NCBI RefSeq assembly: GCF_023065955.2
Contig: NW_026622764.1
Coordinates: 46,941,833-47,005,832 of the forward strand
DNA: 64,000 bases
Direction: 5' to 3'
DNA from: Ursus arctos
Lineage: Eukaryota; Chordata; Mammalia; Carnivora; Ursidae
A program made the translations under genes and the position numbers. Under the pieces are notes generated by a model. The model was not told the DNA's origin and did no database searches. It was given only the letters and a program-made list of their open reading frames with translations. Each line of letters opens with the position of its first letter. The stretch's first letter is position 1. This document shows, in pieces, positions 35,588 through 47,313 of the stretch.

Positions 35588-36043
35588 TTCTATTAGTTTT
35601 TCACTCTTGCTATAATAATACAAATTTAGGGACTTAAAGTCACAAATCAGGTCAGAACTCCAACAGGAAGCTCATTAGCGGAATATTGAGTTGTTGGGAG
35701 GGTTGTATTCTTTTCAGAGACTCAAGAGGAGAATCTGTTCACTTGCCTTTTCCAACTACTAAAGGCTATTTTCATTTACCTCGACTAGTGGCCTTTTCCC
35801 TCCATTTTCAGAGACCGCAATATTGCATTCTGACAGTTATTCCTAAGTCTTATTTATCTTCCTCTGACTACAGTCAGGAAAAAGTACTTGTAGGAGAAGA
35901 ATGAACTCACCATGGTAACCCAGGGTAATCGCTCATCTCAAAGCCCTTAACCCTAATCATATCTGCAATCTCTTTTGCCCTGTCAAGTAACATGCACAGG
36001 TTCTGGGAATTGAGGAGCTATCATCCTGCCCATAAATACAAAA
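35588..36043 (-). mobile_element. MLT1-type ERVL-MaLR LTR, antisense
   Basis: The complement of an MLT1 LTR is readable end to end. It runs TATTAGTTTTTCACTCTTGC, GAGGAGAATCTGTTCACTTGCC, GTGGCCTTTTCCCTCCATTTTC and CTCTGACTACAGTCAGGAAAA. ATCTCAAAGCCCTTAACCC, TTTTGCCCTGTCAAGTAACATG and AGGTTCTGGGAATTGAGGAGC follow. Length about 455 bp with many substitutions. No internal retroviral genes are attached. Confidence 0.8.
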
Positions 36044-36154
36044 CATAAAATGCATATGCACAATTCCATACTGATATAAATAAATGTTTAAATATAATAA
36101 TAAATAGAGAAGAGAGACAAATCTTTATTATAGAGAATTTCAAATAATAAATGT

Positions 36155-36380
36155 AGATATACCCCTCTTTAAGAGGTAGAGCCTTTTGGAGAGCTGGACT
36201 TAATGACTCATTTCTAAAAAATAGAGTATACGTAGGGGGCTATAGTAGAGTGGAGAAGCCTGTCAAATAGTAGCTCAACCAAGTGATCAAAGTTAACATC
36301 ACCGATTATAAGTCATAGTTACATCATGTGCCCCTGGTATGGTATGTTAAGAAAGCATTTCACTTCTGTGGGTACTCTAT
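36155..36380. mobile_element. Possible second MaLR-type relic
   Basis: CTCTTTAAGAGGTAGAGCC, GAGCTGGACTTAATGACTCATTTCT and AACATCACCGATTATAAGTCAT recall a mammalian retroelement of the MaLR age class. The family and orientation are uncertain. Confidence 0.4.
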
Positions 36381-36404
36381 TGACCCACAACTTGTCTGCT
36401 AAAA

Positions 36405-36617
36405 TAACAATAACAGCTAACATTAATCATGTGCCACTCATTGCTGAAACACTTTACATGTTCTAGTTCATTTAACATTCACAACAGTCCAATATATCCC
36501 CATTTTATGAGTGGGGAAACTGGATCAAGTTTATGATCCTAATAAATAGCAGGGTAGGGATTTTAACCAGGGCTGTTTGACAGCAGTGTGGGTGCTCTTT
36601 ATCATACCACACTGCCT
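36405..36617 (-). mobile_element. MIR SINE, antisense
   Basis: AATAACAGCTAACATTAATCATGTGCCAC, GAAACACTTTACATGTTCTAG, TATCCCCATTTTATGAGTGGGGAAACT and AGGGATTTTAACCAGGGCTGT follow the complement of MIR from tail through core to tRNA-like head. Confidence 0.8.
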
Positions 36618-36747
36618 CACTCAGAGATGCAGGAAGTTTGTACACCTGCTGTGGAAGTGTTGCTCATGCCCAGTATAAGCCTCTTTCCTCCATCTGGTAA
36701 AATATTTCCAGCCACAACCTTTAGTCTGTAATTATTAATATTTTTAA

Positions 36748-37998
36748 CAACAGCTTTATTGAAACAGAGTTCATATGCCATAACAATCTCCATTTTTTTT
36801 CAAGATGTTTTTATTTATTTGAAAGAGAGAGGGCATGAACAGGAGGGGCAGAGGCAGAGGGAGAGGGAGAATCTGAAGCAGACTGCACTGAGCCTGGAGG
36901 AGGCTTGGGGCTCGATCTCATGAGCCTGAGATCACAACATGAGCCAAAACCAAGAGTCCAATGCTTAACTGACTGCACAACTCAGGTACCCCACAATCTC
37001 CATTTTTTAAGGTATACAATTATGTGATTTTTAGGATATTAATGGAGTTGTACAAACATCACCCTTATTTCACTTTAGAACATTTCAATCTCCCTTAGAA
37101 GAAACTCCACTGCACTCACATTCCCCATACCCCTTCCCCCACAGCTTCTGTCAACCCCTAATCTATTTGTGTCTCCATGGATTCTCCTATACTGGACATT
37201 TTATATAAATATAATCATACAATATGTAATCTTTTGTGACTGGCTTTTTTTCACTTAGCATAACGTTTTCAAGATTCATTTGTGTTGTAGTCTATTCATT
37301 CAATTTCTATTGCCAAACAATATTCCACTGAATGGATGTACAGCCGAATATTGTTTATTCATTCATCAGTTGATGGGAATTTGAATTGTCCCCACTTTTT
37401 GGCTTCTATGAATAAATCTGCAATGAATATTTACATATAAGTTTCATTTGTCTTGATAGATAACTAGAAATTAAATCATTGGGTCATGCAGTAACTCTTA
37501 CATTTAACAATTAATGAACTGCCAAGCTGTTTTTGCCAACATCGCACACCATTTCACATTTCTACCAGCAATGTATAAGAGTTCCAATTTATTCATATCT
37601 TCACCACTATCATTGTATTTTTGATTATAGTCATCTAGTGGGTACAAAGTGGTATCTTGTTGAGGTTTTGATTTTCATTTCTCTAATAGTCATTAGAGAT
37701 GTTAAGCATCTTTAAATGTGCTTATTGGCTATATGTATACATTCTTGGGAGAAATGCTTATTCCAAATTTTTGCTAATTTTTAATAGGGTTATTTGGATT
37801 TTTATTTTTGGTCTAAGGAGGGGTTCAACATCATTCTTTTGTAAGTGGATACTCTGTTGTCCCATCGTTGTTTGTTGGAAAGACTATTTATTCCCCATTG
37901 AATGGTCTTAGAACCCTTGTCAAAAATCAGTTAGCTATAAATGTTAAGTATTTACTTACTGTCTCAATTCTATTCAATTAATTTATATGTCTGTTGTA
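36748..37998 (-). mobile_element. Old L1 3' part, antisense, interrupted by a SINE
   Basis: It opens with AACAGCTTTATTGAAACAGAG and AAGGTATACAATTATGTG (3' UTR complement). The ORF2 3' region complement follows: TTTCACTTAGCATAACGTTTTC, TATTCCACTGAATGGATG, GGTACAAAGTGGTATCTTG, TTTAATGTGCTTATTGGC-like and TTGTTGGAAAGACTATTTATTCC. It ends near 37998. The SINE at 36799-36992 divides it. Confidence 0.85.
36799..36992 (-). mobile_element. CAN/SINEC SINE, antisense, inside old L1
   Basis: CAAGATGTTTTTATTTATTTG, a GAGAGAGGGCATGAAC body and a head complement ending ACAACTCAGGTACCCC. The perfect 16-bp duplication ACAATCTCCATTTTTT lies at 36783-36798 and 36993-37008 and belongs to the L1 3' UTR. Confidence 0.95.
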
Positions 37999-39260
37999 AT
38001 CCAATCACCACTTAATGTGATATTAAAAGGTGATAAATATGAAGAGAAAGTACAAGTTCATATAAGTAACCTGTTAATTTCAAGATCCTGTATTTTTGAG
38101 AAAAAATATTTCATTTTCTACTTTGATATCCATTCCCTGGTTGTTTTTTATTTTTATTTTAGGTGTAGGGTTTTTTTTTTTCCCCATGATACTTTTTTTT
38201 AGTTCCTATTTAGGCTAATGAATTAGTCCTATTTGGAATATCAGAATAGCTCATTCAATTTATGGGTAGTCATATTACTTAAAAACAGCCATAAAAATAC
38301 CAAATGGTAATTTCAGACATTTTCACCACTTAAAATTATGCAAAATATATGCAGGTCCACTTGGGTATACCCCTATAATTTACTTAATATAAAACTGGAT
38401 TGTAATGAAAAGCAAAAAAAAAAAAAAAAAAGGTGAGTGCTACTCATGTTATTTATTTTAGTAAGAATGTGAAGGGACATTTGCAAAGTACATTTTTTTT
38501 AATGTGGTCAATAATACATGGATTTCTGTCTTGTTCTTATATTTAATGATGAAAGGTAATAATTTACTATATATTCTTTCTTAATTTTAAATGTGGTACC
38601 TATAATGTTTATCTAGAAAACAAAGACATTAATAAATAATGATGTATAGTTTGCCTACAAATAGATCTTTTGTATTTCCCATGAGAAACATGTGAAAGTT
38701 GAAACAAGTCCACACGTGCTTGTGAAGTCCCTTTGACCTGGGATTTCCAATGGCTTTATGCTCTTACAGTAGCTCATGCATGGCTGTTAAAATTTTTTGT
38801 TAAATTTTAGCAGACTTTTTCTTACATACTCATATGGTAGTCTGTCCTTTGTCTGCCACAAGTGAAAGAGTACATATACCACACATCTCAAAGAGATGGC
38901 TGACCTTTCCCTTCTAGGAATGTGTTTTCCCTAAGACCTCATCTCACTGATGGGTTCAAGGGAAGTTATGATTTTGTACTTTTCTTCTGAATTTTTCTTG
39001 TTAGATGGGAGAGATATCCTTTCTAACTTTCTGCATCCTAGACAGAGATAGAATATAGTGATTTTTCAGGGGACTACTGTTTAGAACCACTGTAATAAAC
39101 AAGTAGAAATATAGCCTTGGAATTTGTGCAAACTTAAATATACTTCAAGGATTAGAGTAAAACTTCTATTTATAAAGACATAGCCAAGTGTATCTGAAGA
39201 ATTTCAGAGGTTGGCAGGGTATAAAATCACAGATTTGTTGTAAAGGAACCTATTAGCCTG
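37999..39260. other. Unique AT-rich DNA, no recognised feature
   Basis: Contains A18 at 38414-38431 and a T11 run near 38170. No repeat family or exon recognised. Confidence 0.5.
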
Positions 39261-39261
39261 A

Positions 39262-39770
39262 TACATGTCCCTACTCAAAACTTCCAAAGACATGCTCTCA
39301 AAATTGGGATGATATGCATGCCACACATAATATGGTCTATACATTTTTCTTTGTCTGGCCTTTATTTCTTCTTAAGCTATCCATGACTTTCCCTATTCTG
39401 ATTAAGACACACTTTTCTATTTGCTCTTCAACCACACCTTAGGGCAACTGTAGTATCAACTACAGTATTTGCTCCCTCTGTTTGGAACTCTCACTGGACT
39501 ACGCTATGAATCCCATTTTCCAGAGATGTCTGTCTTAACTACTTTCTAAAATAAAATAAATGAAATAAAATGAAACAAAATGAAGTGAAGTAATGGAAAA
39601 AGGAAAGAAAATGCCTTCATTCCCTAGATTCTCATATTCTTCCCCTGACTTAATTGTTCTTCATAGTTCCCATCCTCCAAAACCATTATTTATTTACTTT
39701 TGACCTCTGAATTGCCCTAGCATAGAATATTGTCAGTTAACATTTATTTACTAAACGTATAAATTGTTTA
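39262..39770 (+). mobile_element. L2 LINE 3' part, sense
   Basis: ACTCAAAACTTCCAAAGACATG, TATGGTCTATACATTTTTC, TTTGCTCCCTCTGTTTGGAACTCTC and the following CCATTTTCCAGAGATG order fits diverged L2. An A-rich AAATAAAATAAATGAAATAAAATG run (39545-39590) sits inside. Confidence 0.6.
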
Positions 39771-40374
39771 TTTATACATATAATAATAGTCATATAATAT
39801 AGTCATATAATATGACTATGTTAATGAAAAATAAGTCAAGGATTAAAATACTATCAAAAGTTTACAATAAATTGAAATTTTCTAGTGTCACTCTATGGTG
39901 GTAATACATCACTGAATATTCTGAGCAAATCCTCTAAATGGGGCGGGAGATTCCTTGATATTATCAGGTAATGTTTTTTTCTTTTAGTTTTACAGGAAAT
40001 GAAATAAATTATTGGAATATTAATATGACCTTTCAACAAAGTACACAATGATATAAATGTTTTTGCTAAGAGATGCTTATTATAAGCAAGAATAAATATA
40101 TAGTGTCTAAAGGTCTTTTTTTCTCTCTCACAAAGTCATGTTTGCATGAGAATTGTGATAGACTGATTATCTTTCCACTACCCATCAATTTATTCACCCA
40201 AACATCCACCCATCTATCCATCTGGTTAGCTATCCATTTAGCTATTGACCAAGATGGCTATAATATTCCCTTCAGCTTAGCTAAATTTTAGACTATTTTC
40301 TTTATGACTATAGTCCCCTGACCTTCTTTTTCTTAGAGCATTTATTTTAAAAAATTTGCAATTGTAAATTCTTT
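39771..40374. other. Unique AT-rich DNA
   Basis: Includes two copies of ATAGTCATATAATAT around 39786-39818 that form a small palindrome (TAGTCATA...TATGACTA). No gene or repeat family recognised. Confidence 0.45.
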
Positions 40375-40745
40375 CTTACCCCTTTGAGATGTAAATCTCC
40401 TCCCAGTCTCTTGCCAATTTTATAACCAAGGAAAATCTTTCTCCAGGACCTGGGAGCCCTGCATTCAAAATGTAATCATCAAGAAAAGTAATGCCCCTGT
40501 CTCCTCTCTGCGGCAAGATAGGAACCTAACTTAAATTAATGTCAATTAGCAAGTACAGATGGCTTAATCACATTGACCAACCTCCCCACTAATATCTTCC
40601 AGTACATTTCCACTAGCTCACTTTAACATTTAAAAACTCTCCTGCCATTTGTTGCAGAGAAGTTGAGTTCAGTCTCTCTCCTGTATTGTAACAGTGTTAA
40701 ATAAAATCTTCCTTGCCTGTTTAACTAGTCCAGTGCAATTTTTCT
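40375..40745 (+). mobile_element. Probable ancient ERV LTR, sense
   Basis: CCTTTGAGATGTAAATCTCCTCCCAG, AATCTTTCTCCAGGACCTGGGAGCC, AATGCCCCTGTCTCCTCTCTGC and a 3' part with CTCTCTCCTGTATTGTAACAGTG then AATAAA (40699-40704) and CTTCCTTGCCTG have the layout of an LTR with its polyadenylation signal. I recall similar mammalian ERV class I LTRs but cannot name the family. No internal retroviral DNA is present. Confidence 0.5.
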
Positions 40746-40764
40746 ATGATACTCTCCATCTAGC

Positions 40765-40950
40765 ACTTGACAGAGACTGCCTAGGTTTGAATCCAGATGC
40801 CACCATTTAAAGGCTATGTCACTTTAAGTAATATTTTAACCTCTCAGTAATAAATTCACTCATCCATAAAATAGAGAAATAATGCATCTGTTTCAAAGAT
40901 CTGTTAAGAAAAGTTAATGTAGTAATATAATGTGCTTATATCAGAAACTA
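40765..40950 (+). mobile_element. MIR SINE, sense
   Basis: GACTGCCTAGGTTTGAATCCAGATGCCACC, CTATGTCACTTTAAG, ACCTCTCAGTAATAAATTC and GATCTGTTAAGAAAAGTTAATG are in MIR order from the B-box-like region into the 3' half. Confidence 0.7.
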
Positions 40951-43175
40951 TGATAAGAGATAAACCTTAACTATTTATGAAACTTTCCAATCTCAAATAA
41001 AGTAAAATATTTATTCAGATGTCATTCTGGGCCTTCGTTTCTCCCAACTTAAGTAATGAGAAAAGTATGATGACTTCTTGAGGCGGTATTGTTATTCTCA
41101 CTCTCCAACAGGGTAGTCATCTTGTCATAATTGCAGATCCTCAGACAAAAGCCTCAAGAAATCACAACTCATTTTCATCTTCATTATGTGTCTTCAGGGT
41201 CCCCAGAGAGCAGGGTTTTAGAAATTTTGGGAGGTATTCAATGAAGATTATATCTAGTACATCTAGTATATAGAAAATAAAAAGAAAATACAATTTTAAC
41301 TATATCCAAATTCCTTCCTTTTTCTTTGTGTTTACAACGAAAGGAGGTCTGGAGTTAGAGACTCCCCCCCCCCTTTTTTTTTAATCCCAAACATATGTCT
41401 TACTTAAAATCAGTATATGGAGATAAATACTCAAAGGACACAATAAGAGATGATTAAGGAAAAGGGGACCCTATAGCTTGCTGCGAAATAGCAAATGCTT
41501 TTGGGTTAACATGCTATAAGGAGATCAAAATGAAGTCTATGTCTGAAACCATGTCACCATATAATTTCTACACATACAGTCCCTTACAGCAGTGTTTTGT
41601 TTCTGCTGATAATATCTACAGAATTGGACTTCTCTTACATTTCAGGACTGTGATACTGTTGGCAGTACAGAGACATAACTTTTTAGAGTTCTTTCCTCAT
41701 TCTTTTCTTTTTAATAAAAATTATGAAATTTGTTTGAGAGTCTAGATTTTTTTAATGATGTGTTTATTTTTGCTTAAATATTTTGGTACACTGACTACAG
41801 GGTTTATGATTACTTCATCATTCTGTAGCAAATGTAACATCCATTTTCTGGTCGACATTTTCTGTTGAATTCAACTGTCTGTTTAAATTATACAGTGTCC
41901 AAAGTCCTTTTCCGAAAATCCAAATTTATTTGAAAAATATTCATGTTTAGATAGCCATTCACACAATATCCATATACACAACATAGATTTTGGGAATGAA
42001 AATAGCCAGTGTATTAAAAGTTCTTGCCTTAAATTTACTATGTATAAATCCTACCAAAGAATTTTAGAGCAAAACAGTTCATGAGTATCTATTTTCTCTC
42101 TAATGGCAAGCAACAAGATATATTTCCTTCCAACCTCATCAGATATTTGACCAACACAAAAGGATTGACTTACAAAGTTTATTTCATGGAGGGAATAGAA
42201 AACTTGCAATTTTTGTCGTGCAAATACAATAGAAAAACTACTGAGTCCCTTGTCAGTTGATTATATCTAAGGCTTCCCAACCTTTGTAGGACAGTTATTT
42301 TTAAACGGTCTATATGAAATCTGCAACTGGCATTGACATTTTCAGGTCTTTGTTTGTTTTCCCATTTGAATCCTCAAGGATATGCGGTAGCTTGCTGGGC
42401 ATTTGGTTAGTCAAGTGTTATTGTTGGCCTCTGTTTCAGTGTTTCACTGAGGGATTTTCATCCTAATCAAAATAAATAGGCTGTTTCATACCGAAAGTGA
42501 TCTTATTGACAGATCCTAAAAATGTTAAATGAGCAACCTATCTTAGAAATGTTGTGTTCTAATTTAAAATCATTACAGCACTGGAGCCTTGACATGAAGT
42601 TATTTGTTATAATTTCTTATTTGGTTAGTGTAAGCTACTCCATGTATTTATTGTTTGATTTTGGCCTTATTTATAATTATTAGCACAATAGTTACATTTA
42701 TATTTACAACTTTAGTCTGAAAAAATATAGCACAAATGAAAATTATTTCTATTTTATTATTTGACTTCACAGTTGCTAAATTGGTACTTAGGTATTTTAG
42801 TATTCTTCAGCCATGAGTTTTTCAATAATTTCTATAACATCACATTTATTATATATAGTTCTTTTCTAGACATGTAAGGACAAAGGTATTTGGTTTCTTT
42901 GTAATTCAAACTTGCCCCCCAGCCCCCTCCGAACTCCAAGCATACAAGAAGCAACAGCAACAAAACACTACCAAGAAAAGTCTTTTGAAAATTATTTTGT
43001 ATGTTAACTGTTCAAGATTTCACTATAAGTATTATATTCATTATTAAGAAAGTAGTTAAAGGACAGCTATATTTAAAAGTATATACATTATCTAAAATAT
43101 GCCATATTTTTTTCTAGGAAATATGTGCTATTTCTTCTGTGATTGAAACAATTTCTTCATTTGAGAGTATATTAT
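40951..43175. other. Unique AT-rich DNA, no recognised feature
   Basis: About 2.2 kb without a recognised repeat or exon. A C10T9 run lies at 41364-41382. Confidence 0.5.
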
Positions 43176-43177
43176 GG

Positions 43178-43360
43178 TGATTAGGGGTGCACAGTCTAGG
43201 AAAAAACCATGTGGGTTTGAATCCCAGCATTCTCTCTCACTGTAGTTTTTGACATGTTGCAAAAACAATAATAAAACCTATTTCATAGTGTTGATATAAG
43301 GAGTAAGTAAATTTATGTAAACATACTTGGAATAGTGTTTGGCATATATAAAACACGATG
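43178..43360 (+). mobile_element. MIR SINE, sense
   Basis: GGTGATTAGGGGTGCACAG-like head, GTGGGTTTGAATCCCAGC B-box block, ACCTATTTCATAGTGTTGATATAAGGAG and TGGAATAGTGTTTGGCATATA follow MIR. Confidence 0.75.
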
Positions 43361-44154
43361 TTCATATGACATTATTACTGTCATCTCATTTTGACTTGAC
43401 ATCTTTGTTCAGCTGACATTGTGGAAAACCTGTAGCATTAGCTTTCTTCTTCATTCTGTAAAAAGAATAAAAAGTGAAAGAAAGGAAGAGGAGAAGAAAA
43501 AAGGAAGGAATTCTTTTTTTTGTGAATTTCATATAGCTGGAATCACACAGGATGTAGCCTTTTCAATCAGGCTTCTTTCACCTACCAATATGTATTCAAG
43601 TTTCCTTCATGTCTTTGTATGACTTGATGCCTCATTTCTTTTATCACCGAATAGTGTTCCATTGTATGAATGTACCATTGTTTGTTAAAAGGACATCTTG
43701 GTTGCATCTAATTCTTGGTAATTATGAATAAAGCTGCTATAAATATCAGTGTGCAAGTTTTTGTGTCGACATATGTTTTCAATTCATTTTGGTAAATATC
43801 TAGGAGCATAATTGCTAGGTTGTATGGTAAGGCTGTTTTCTTTTTTTTGATTTTTTAAATTTATTTTTGCTTTTTTTTCTGTTTTATCTATTTATTTGAT
43901 TTATTTTTTTTGTTATTATGTTCAATTGCCAAGCTGTCTTCTAAAGCGGCTTTATAATTTGCATCCCCAGAAAGCAAACAACAGTGAGACTTCCTGTTGC
44001 TTCATTTCGCCATCAGCATTTGGTGTTGCCACTGTTTGGTATTTTAGTGTAGTTATATATTATTTCCTAATTACATACAATATTGATATTGAAAATTTTT
44101 ACGTGGGTATATTTGCCACCTACATATCTTCTTTAGTGAGGTGCCTATTAAGAT

Positions 44155-44420
44155 GGTTGCCAGAGGGGAGCAGGGTATTGGCAAAATGGGTGAAGGGGAG
44201 TGGGAGATACAGGCTTTCAGTTTTGGAGTGAAGAAGTCATGGGAATAAAAGGCACAGCATAAGAAATATAGTCAATGATGTAATTGTGTTGTTTGGTGAC
44301 AGATGGTAGCTACATCTGTGGTGAACACAGCATAATGTATACAGATGTTAAAGCACTATGTTGTACACCTGAAACTAATGTAACATTGTATGTCAACTAT
44401 ATTCAAATAAAAAAATTAAA
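44155..44420 (+). mobile_element. L1 3' end, sense, inserted into the antisense L1
   Basis: GGTTGCCAGAGGGGAGCAGGG, GTCATGGGAATAAAAGG, GGTGACAGATGGTAGCTACATC, CTATGTTGTACACCTGAAACTAATG and TGTCAACTATATTCAAATAAAAAAA form an L1 3' UTR with poly(A). Flanks ATTAAGAT (44147-44154) and ATTAAAAAGAT (44415-44425) are a plausible duplication. The host L1 text resumes on the far side. Confidence 0.85.
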
Positions 44421-45160
44421 AAGATATTTTGAGTTATTTGCTTTCTTATTATTGAGTTCCAAGTGTTCATGTGTATTTTAGGTCCAAGTCTTTTCTGAGT
44501 TATATGCATTGAAAATATTTCTCCCATTCTGTGGCTGTTCTTTCCATTCTTGTAACAGTGTCCTTACACAATAATATTGTCTGAAACCTCACTGTCAAAT
44601 CCAAGGCCACTTAGATTTTCTACTGTTATATTACAGATGAGTCATAGATTAATATTTACATTTATGATCCATTTTGAGTTATTTTTTGTGAAAGTATAAC
44701 GTTTGTGTCTGGATTCATTTTTCTTGTATTTGGATGCCCAGTTGTTCCAGCACTGTTTGTTGAAAATACCGTCCTTTCTCTACTAGGATGCCATTGATAA
44801 TTTGTCAAAGATCAGTTGACTATCTCTGTGTATGCCTATTTCTGGACACAAATCTTTTCCCTTGATCTAATTAGTCTGATATGTCACCAATACCACACTG
44901 TCTTGATTACTGTAGCTTTATAGTAAGTCTTGAAGTTGGGTGGTATCAGTTCTCCAGCTTCATTCTTTTCCTTCAATATTGTGTTTGCTATTTTGGGACT
45001 TTTGCTTTTCCACAGAAATGTTAGAATCCATTTGTTTATAAACACAAAGTGAAAGTTGCTGGGATTTTGACTGGGATTGCTTTGAGTTTGTTGATCAAGT
45101 TGGGAAGACCTGTTTACAGATCAAGTTTTAGAAGGACTGAGATCTTAGCAATAATGTCTT

Positions 45161-45359
45161 TTTTTTTTTTTAAGATTTTATTTATTCATTTGACAGAGAT
45201 GGAGACAGCCATCAAGAGAGGGAACACAAGCAGGGGGAGTGGGAGAGGAAGAAGCAGGCTCCCAGCAGAGGAGCCTGATGTGGGGCTCGATCCCAGAATG
45301 CCAGGATCATGCCCTGAGCCAAAGGCAGACGCTTAACGACTGAGCCACCCAGGCGCCCC
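45161..45359 (-). mobile_element. CAN/SINEC SINE, antisense, young, inside old L1
   Basis: T11, AAGATTTTATTTATTCATTTGAC, a GGGAACACAAGCAGGGGGAG body and a head complement CCACCCAGGCGCCCC. The perfect 16-bp duplication TTAGCAATAATGTCTT is at 45145-45160 and 45360-45375. Confidence 0.97.
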
Positions 45360-45764
45360 TTAGCAATAATGTCTTCTTAACCACAAACAGGTAAAATGTC
45401 AAGTCCTTCTTTGATTACTTGCATCATTTCTGCAGCTTTCCTTATAGATCTTGAAAATATTTTATTAGATCTGTATCTAAGAGTTGTAATTTTGGGGGTG
45501 TTAATTAAAAGGCTCTTATACTTTTAGCTTCAAATTCTAATTCTTCATTGTTGATATATAGGAAAACAATTTGTTAACCATTTATCTTACAACCTTGGTA
45601 TAAAGGCTTTTAGTTAAAAGAGATTTTTTTGGTCAAGTCTTTGGTACTTAGTACATTGATATTCATGCCATCTGTGAACACAGAGATTTATTTTTCCTTC
45701 CTAATCTGTATACATTTCCTTATTTTGTCTTAATTTGTAAGCTAGAAGATCCAGTAAAATATAA

Positions 45765-45962
45765 TGTCAAAAAATAATAAAGGATGTGTCTGCCTCTCCT
45801 CTGTTTGTACTCTGCCTTGACCTTCTTGTGTGGACATCAGGGTATGCCAGGTACTTATTTTGGGACCTGTGAGTAATAAACTTCTGTATTTCAGTTGCTC
45901 TTGTGGTTTGTTGTTGAACCACAACTCACCATCCAGCACCCTGTGCTCCACTTAACAAGTGT
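45765..45962. other. Non-L1 block inside the old L1, with AATAAA
   Basis: Between two L1 ORF2 stretches lies about 200 bp that is not L1, and the L1 text expected between them (several hundred bp) is missing. The block has TGTGTCTGCCTCTCCTCTG, TGTGGACATCAGGGTATGCCAGG and GTGAGTAATAAACTTCTGTATTTCAG, which resembles the 3' part of an LTR. The class is not assigned. Confidence 0.45.
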
Positions 45963-46359
45963 TAATTTGACAAATTCATAACAAACAGTTTTTTAATTTA
46001 TTTTTCTATTTTCAATTTCATTGATTTCCATCCTGATTTTTGTTATTTACTTTCTTCTGCTAACTTTGAATTTAATTTGCTCTTCCTTTTCTTATTTCAT
46101 GATGTGGAAGCTTAAATAGTTGGTTTTAGATCTTTCTTCTTTCAAATATATGCATTCAATGCTGTAAATTTCCCTCTAAGCACTGCTTTTCCTGCATCTC
46201 ACAAATTTTGACAATTTGTATTTTCATATTAATGTAGTTCAAAATATTTTAAAATTCCTCTTAAGACTTCTTTTTTGACCCATGTGTTATTTAGAAGTGT
46301 GATGTTAATCTCAAAATGCTTGGGTTTACCAGCTGTCTTTCTATTATTAACTTCTCTTT

Positions 46360-46569
46360 TTTTTTTTTTTTTTTTTAAAGATTTTATTTTTATTTATTTA
46401 TTTGACAGAGAGAGACAGCCAGCGAGAGAGGGAACACAAGCAGGGGGAGTGGGAGAGGAAGAAGCAGGCCCATAGCAGAGGAGCCCGATGTGGGGCTCGA
46501 TCCCAGATCGCCGGGATCACGCCCTGAGCCGAAGGCAGACGCTTAACCGCTGTGCCACCCAGGCGCCCC
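46360..46569 (-). mobile_element. CAN/SINEC SINE, antisense, young, inside old L1
   Basis: A long T-run (about T18), AAAGATTTTATTTTTATTTATTT, GCCAGCGAGAGAGGGAACAC and a head complement TGTGCCACCCAGGCGCCCC. The perfect 15-bp duplication TATTAACTTCTCTTT is at 46345-46359 and 46570-46584. The longest tail and near-consensus body suggest one of the youngest insertions here. Confidence 0.97.
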
Positions 46570-46988
46570 TATTAACTTCTCTTTAATTCCACATGGTCTA
46601 AGTGCATACTTTATATCATATCTATTCTTTTCAATGAATTAAGATGTGTTTTGTAGTCCAGAATGTTGTCCCTCTTGGTAAATTTTCAATGTGAGCTTGA
46701 GAAAAATGTGGATTGAATGAAGTGTTTTTAAATGTCAATTAGATCCATTTAGGCTGCTCAGTTCAAGTATATCCTAACTGATTTTCTGTCTGCTGGCTCG
46801 GTCAATGATTGTTAGAGAGCTGTTGAAGTACCCAACTATAGGAGTAGATTTGTTTATTTTTCCCTGTAGTTCTATCATTTTTGCTTTGGGTATTTTGATG
46901 TTGTGTTATTATGTGCATATAAGTTAAAGATTTTTATATATTTTTTTATCATCATGTGATGCCCCTCTTTATCCCACAATGAATTTTC

Positions 46989-47252
46989 TATTTGCCCAAA
47001 AGCTTATATTTTTAAATAATTCAAATATTTCATATGTTTAGAAAACAGACTGATAGAACCATATACTTATTTGTACAGATTAATTCATGAAATAATACAT
47101 TTAGTTTGAAGTCTGTATTAAAGAACCTCCACAGTTCCAAATTTCAAATTTGAGTGTGAACATAAAAATATTATTTTGTTATTACTGAAATGTATGATAT
47201 AAGTTAAATTAGTGAAGAAGCAGGAAGGGAAGAAAGAAAAGGGGAAGAAGGT
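46989..47252 (+). mobile_element. Unclassified repeat with purine-rich tail, copy A
   Basis: The old L1 text breaks after AATTTTC (46982-46988) and resumes at AATTTTC (47253-47259), so about 264 bp were inserted. The core (47041-47154: AGACTGATAG, TTAATTCATGAAATAATACA, CTCCACAG, CCAAATTTCAAATTTG) recurs at 55066-55167. The right end is purine-rich (GAAGAAGCAGGAAGGGAAG to AAGAAGG), like a retroposon tail in plus orientation. No coding potential seen. Confidence 0.6.
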
Positions 47253-47313
47253 AATTTTCCTTGTTTTGAACTTCGCTTTATCTGAAAGTAGTATAGCTAC
47301 TCCAGCTTTCTTT

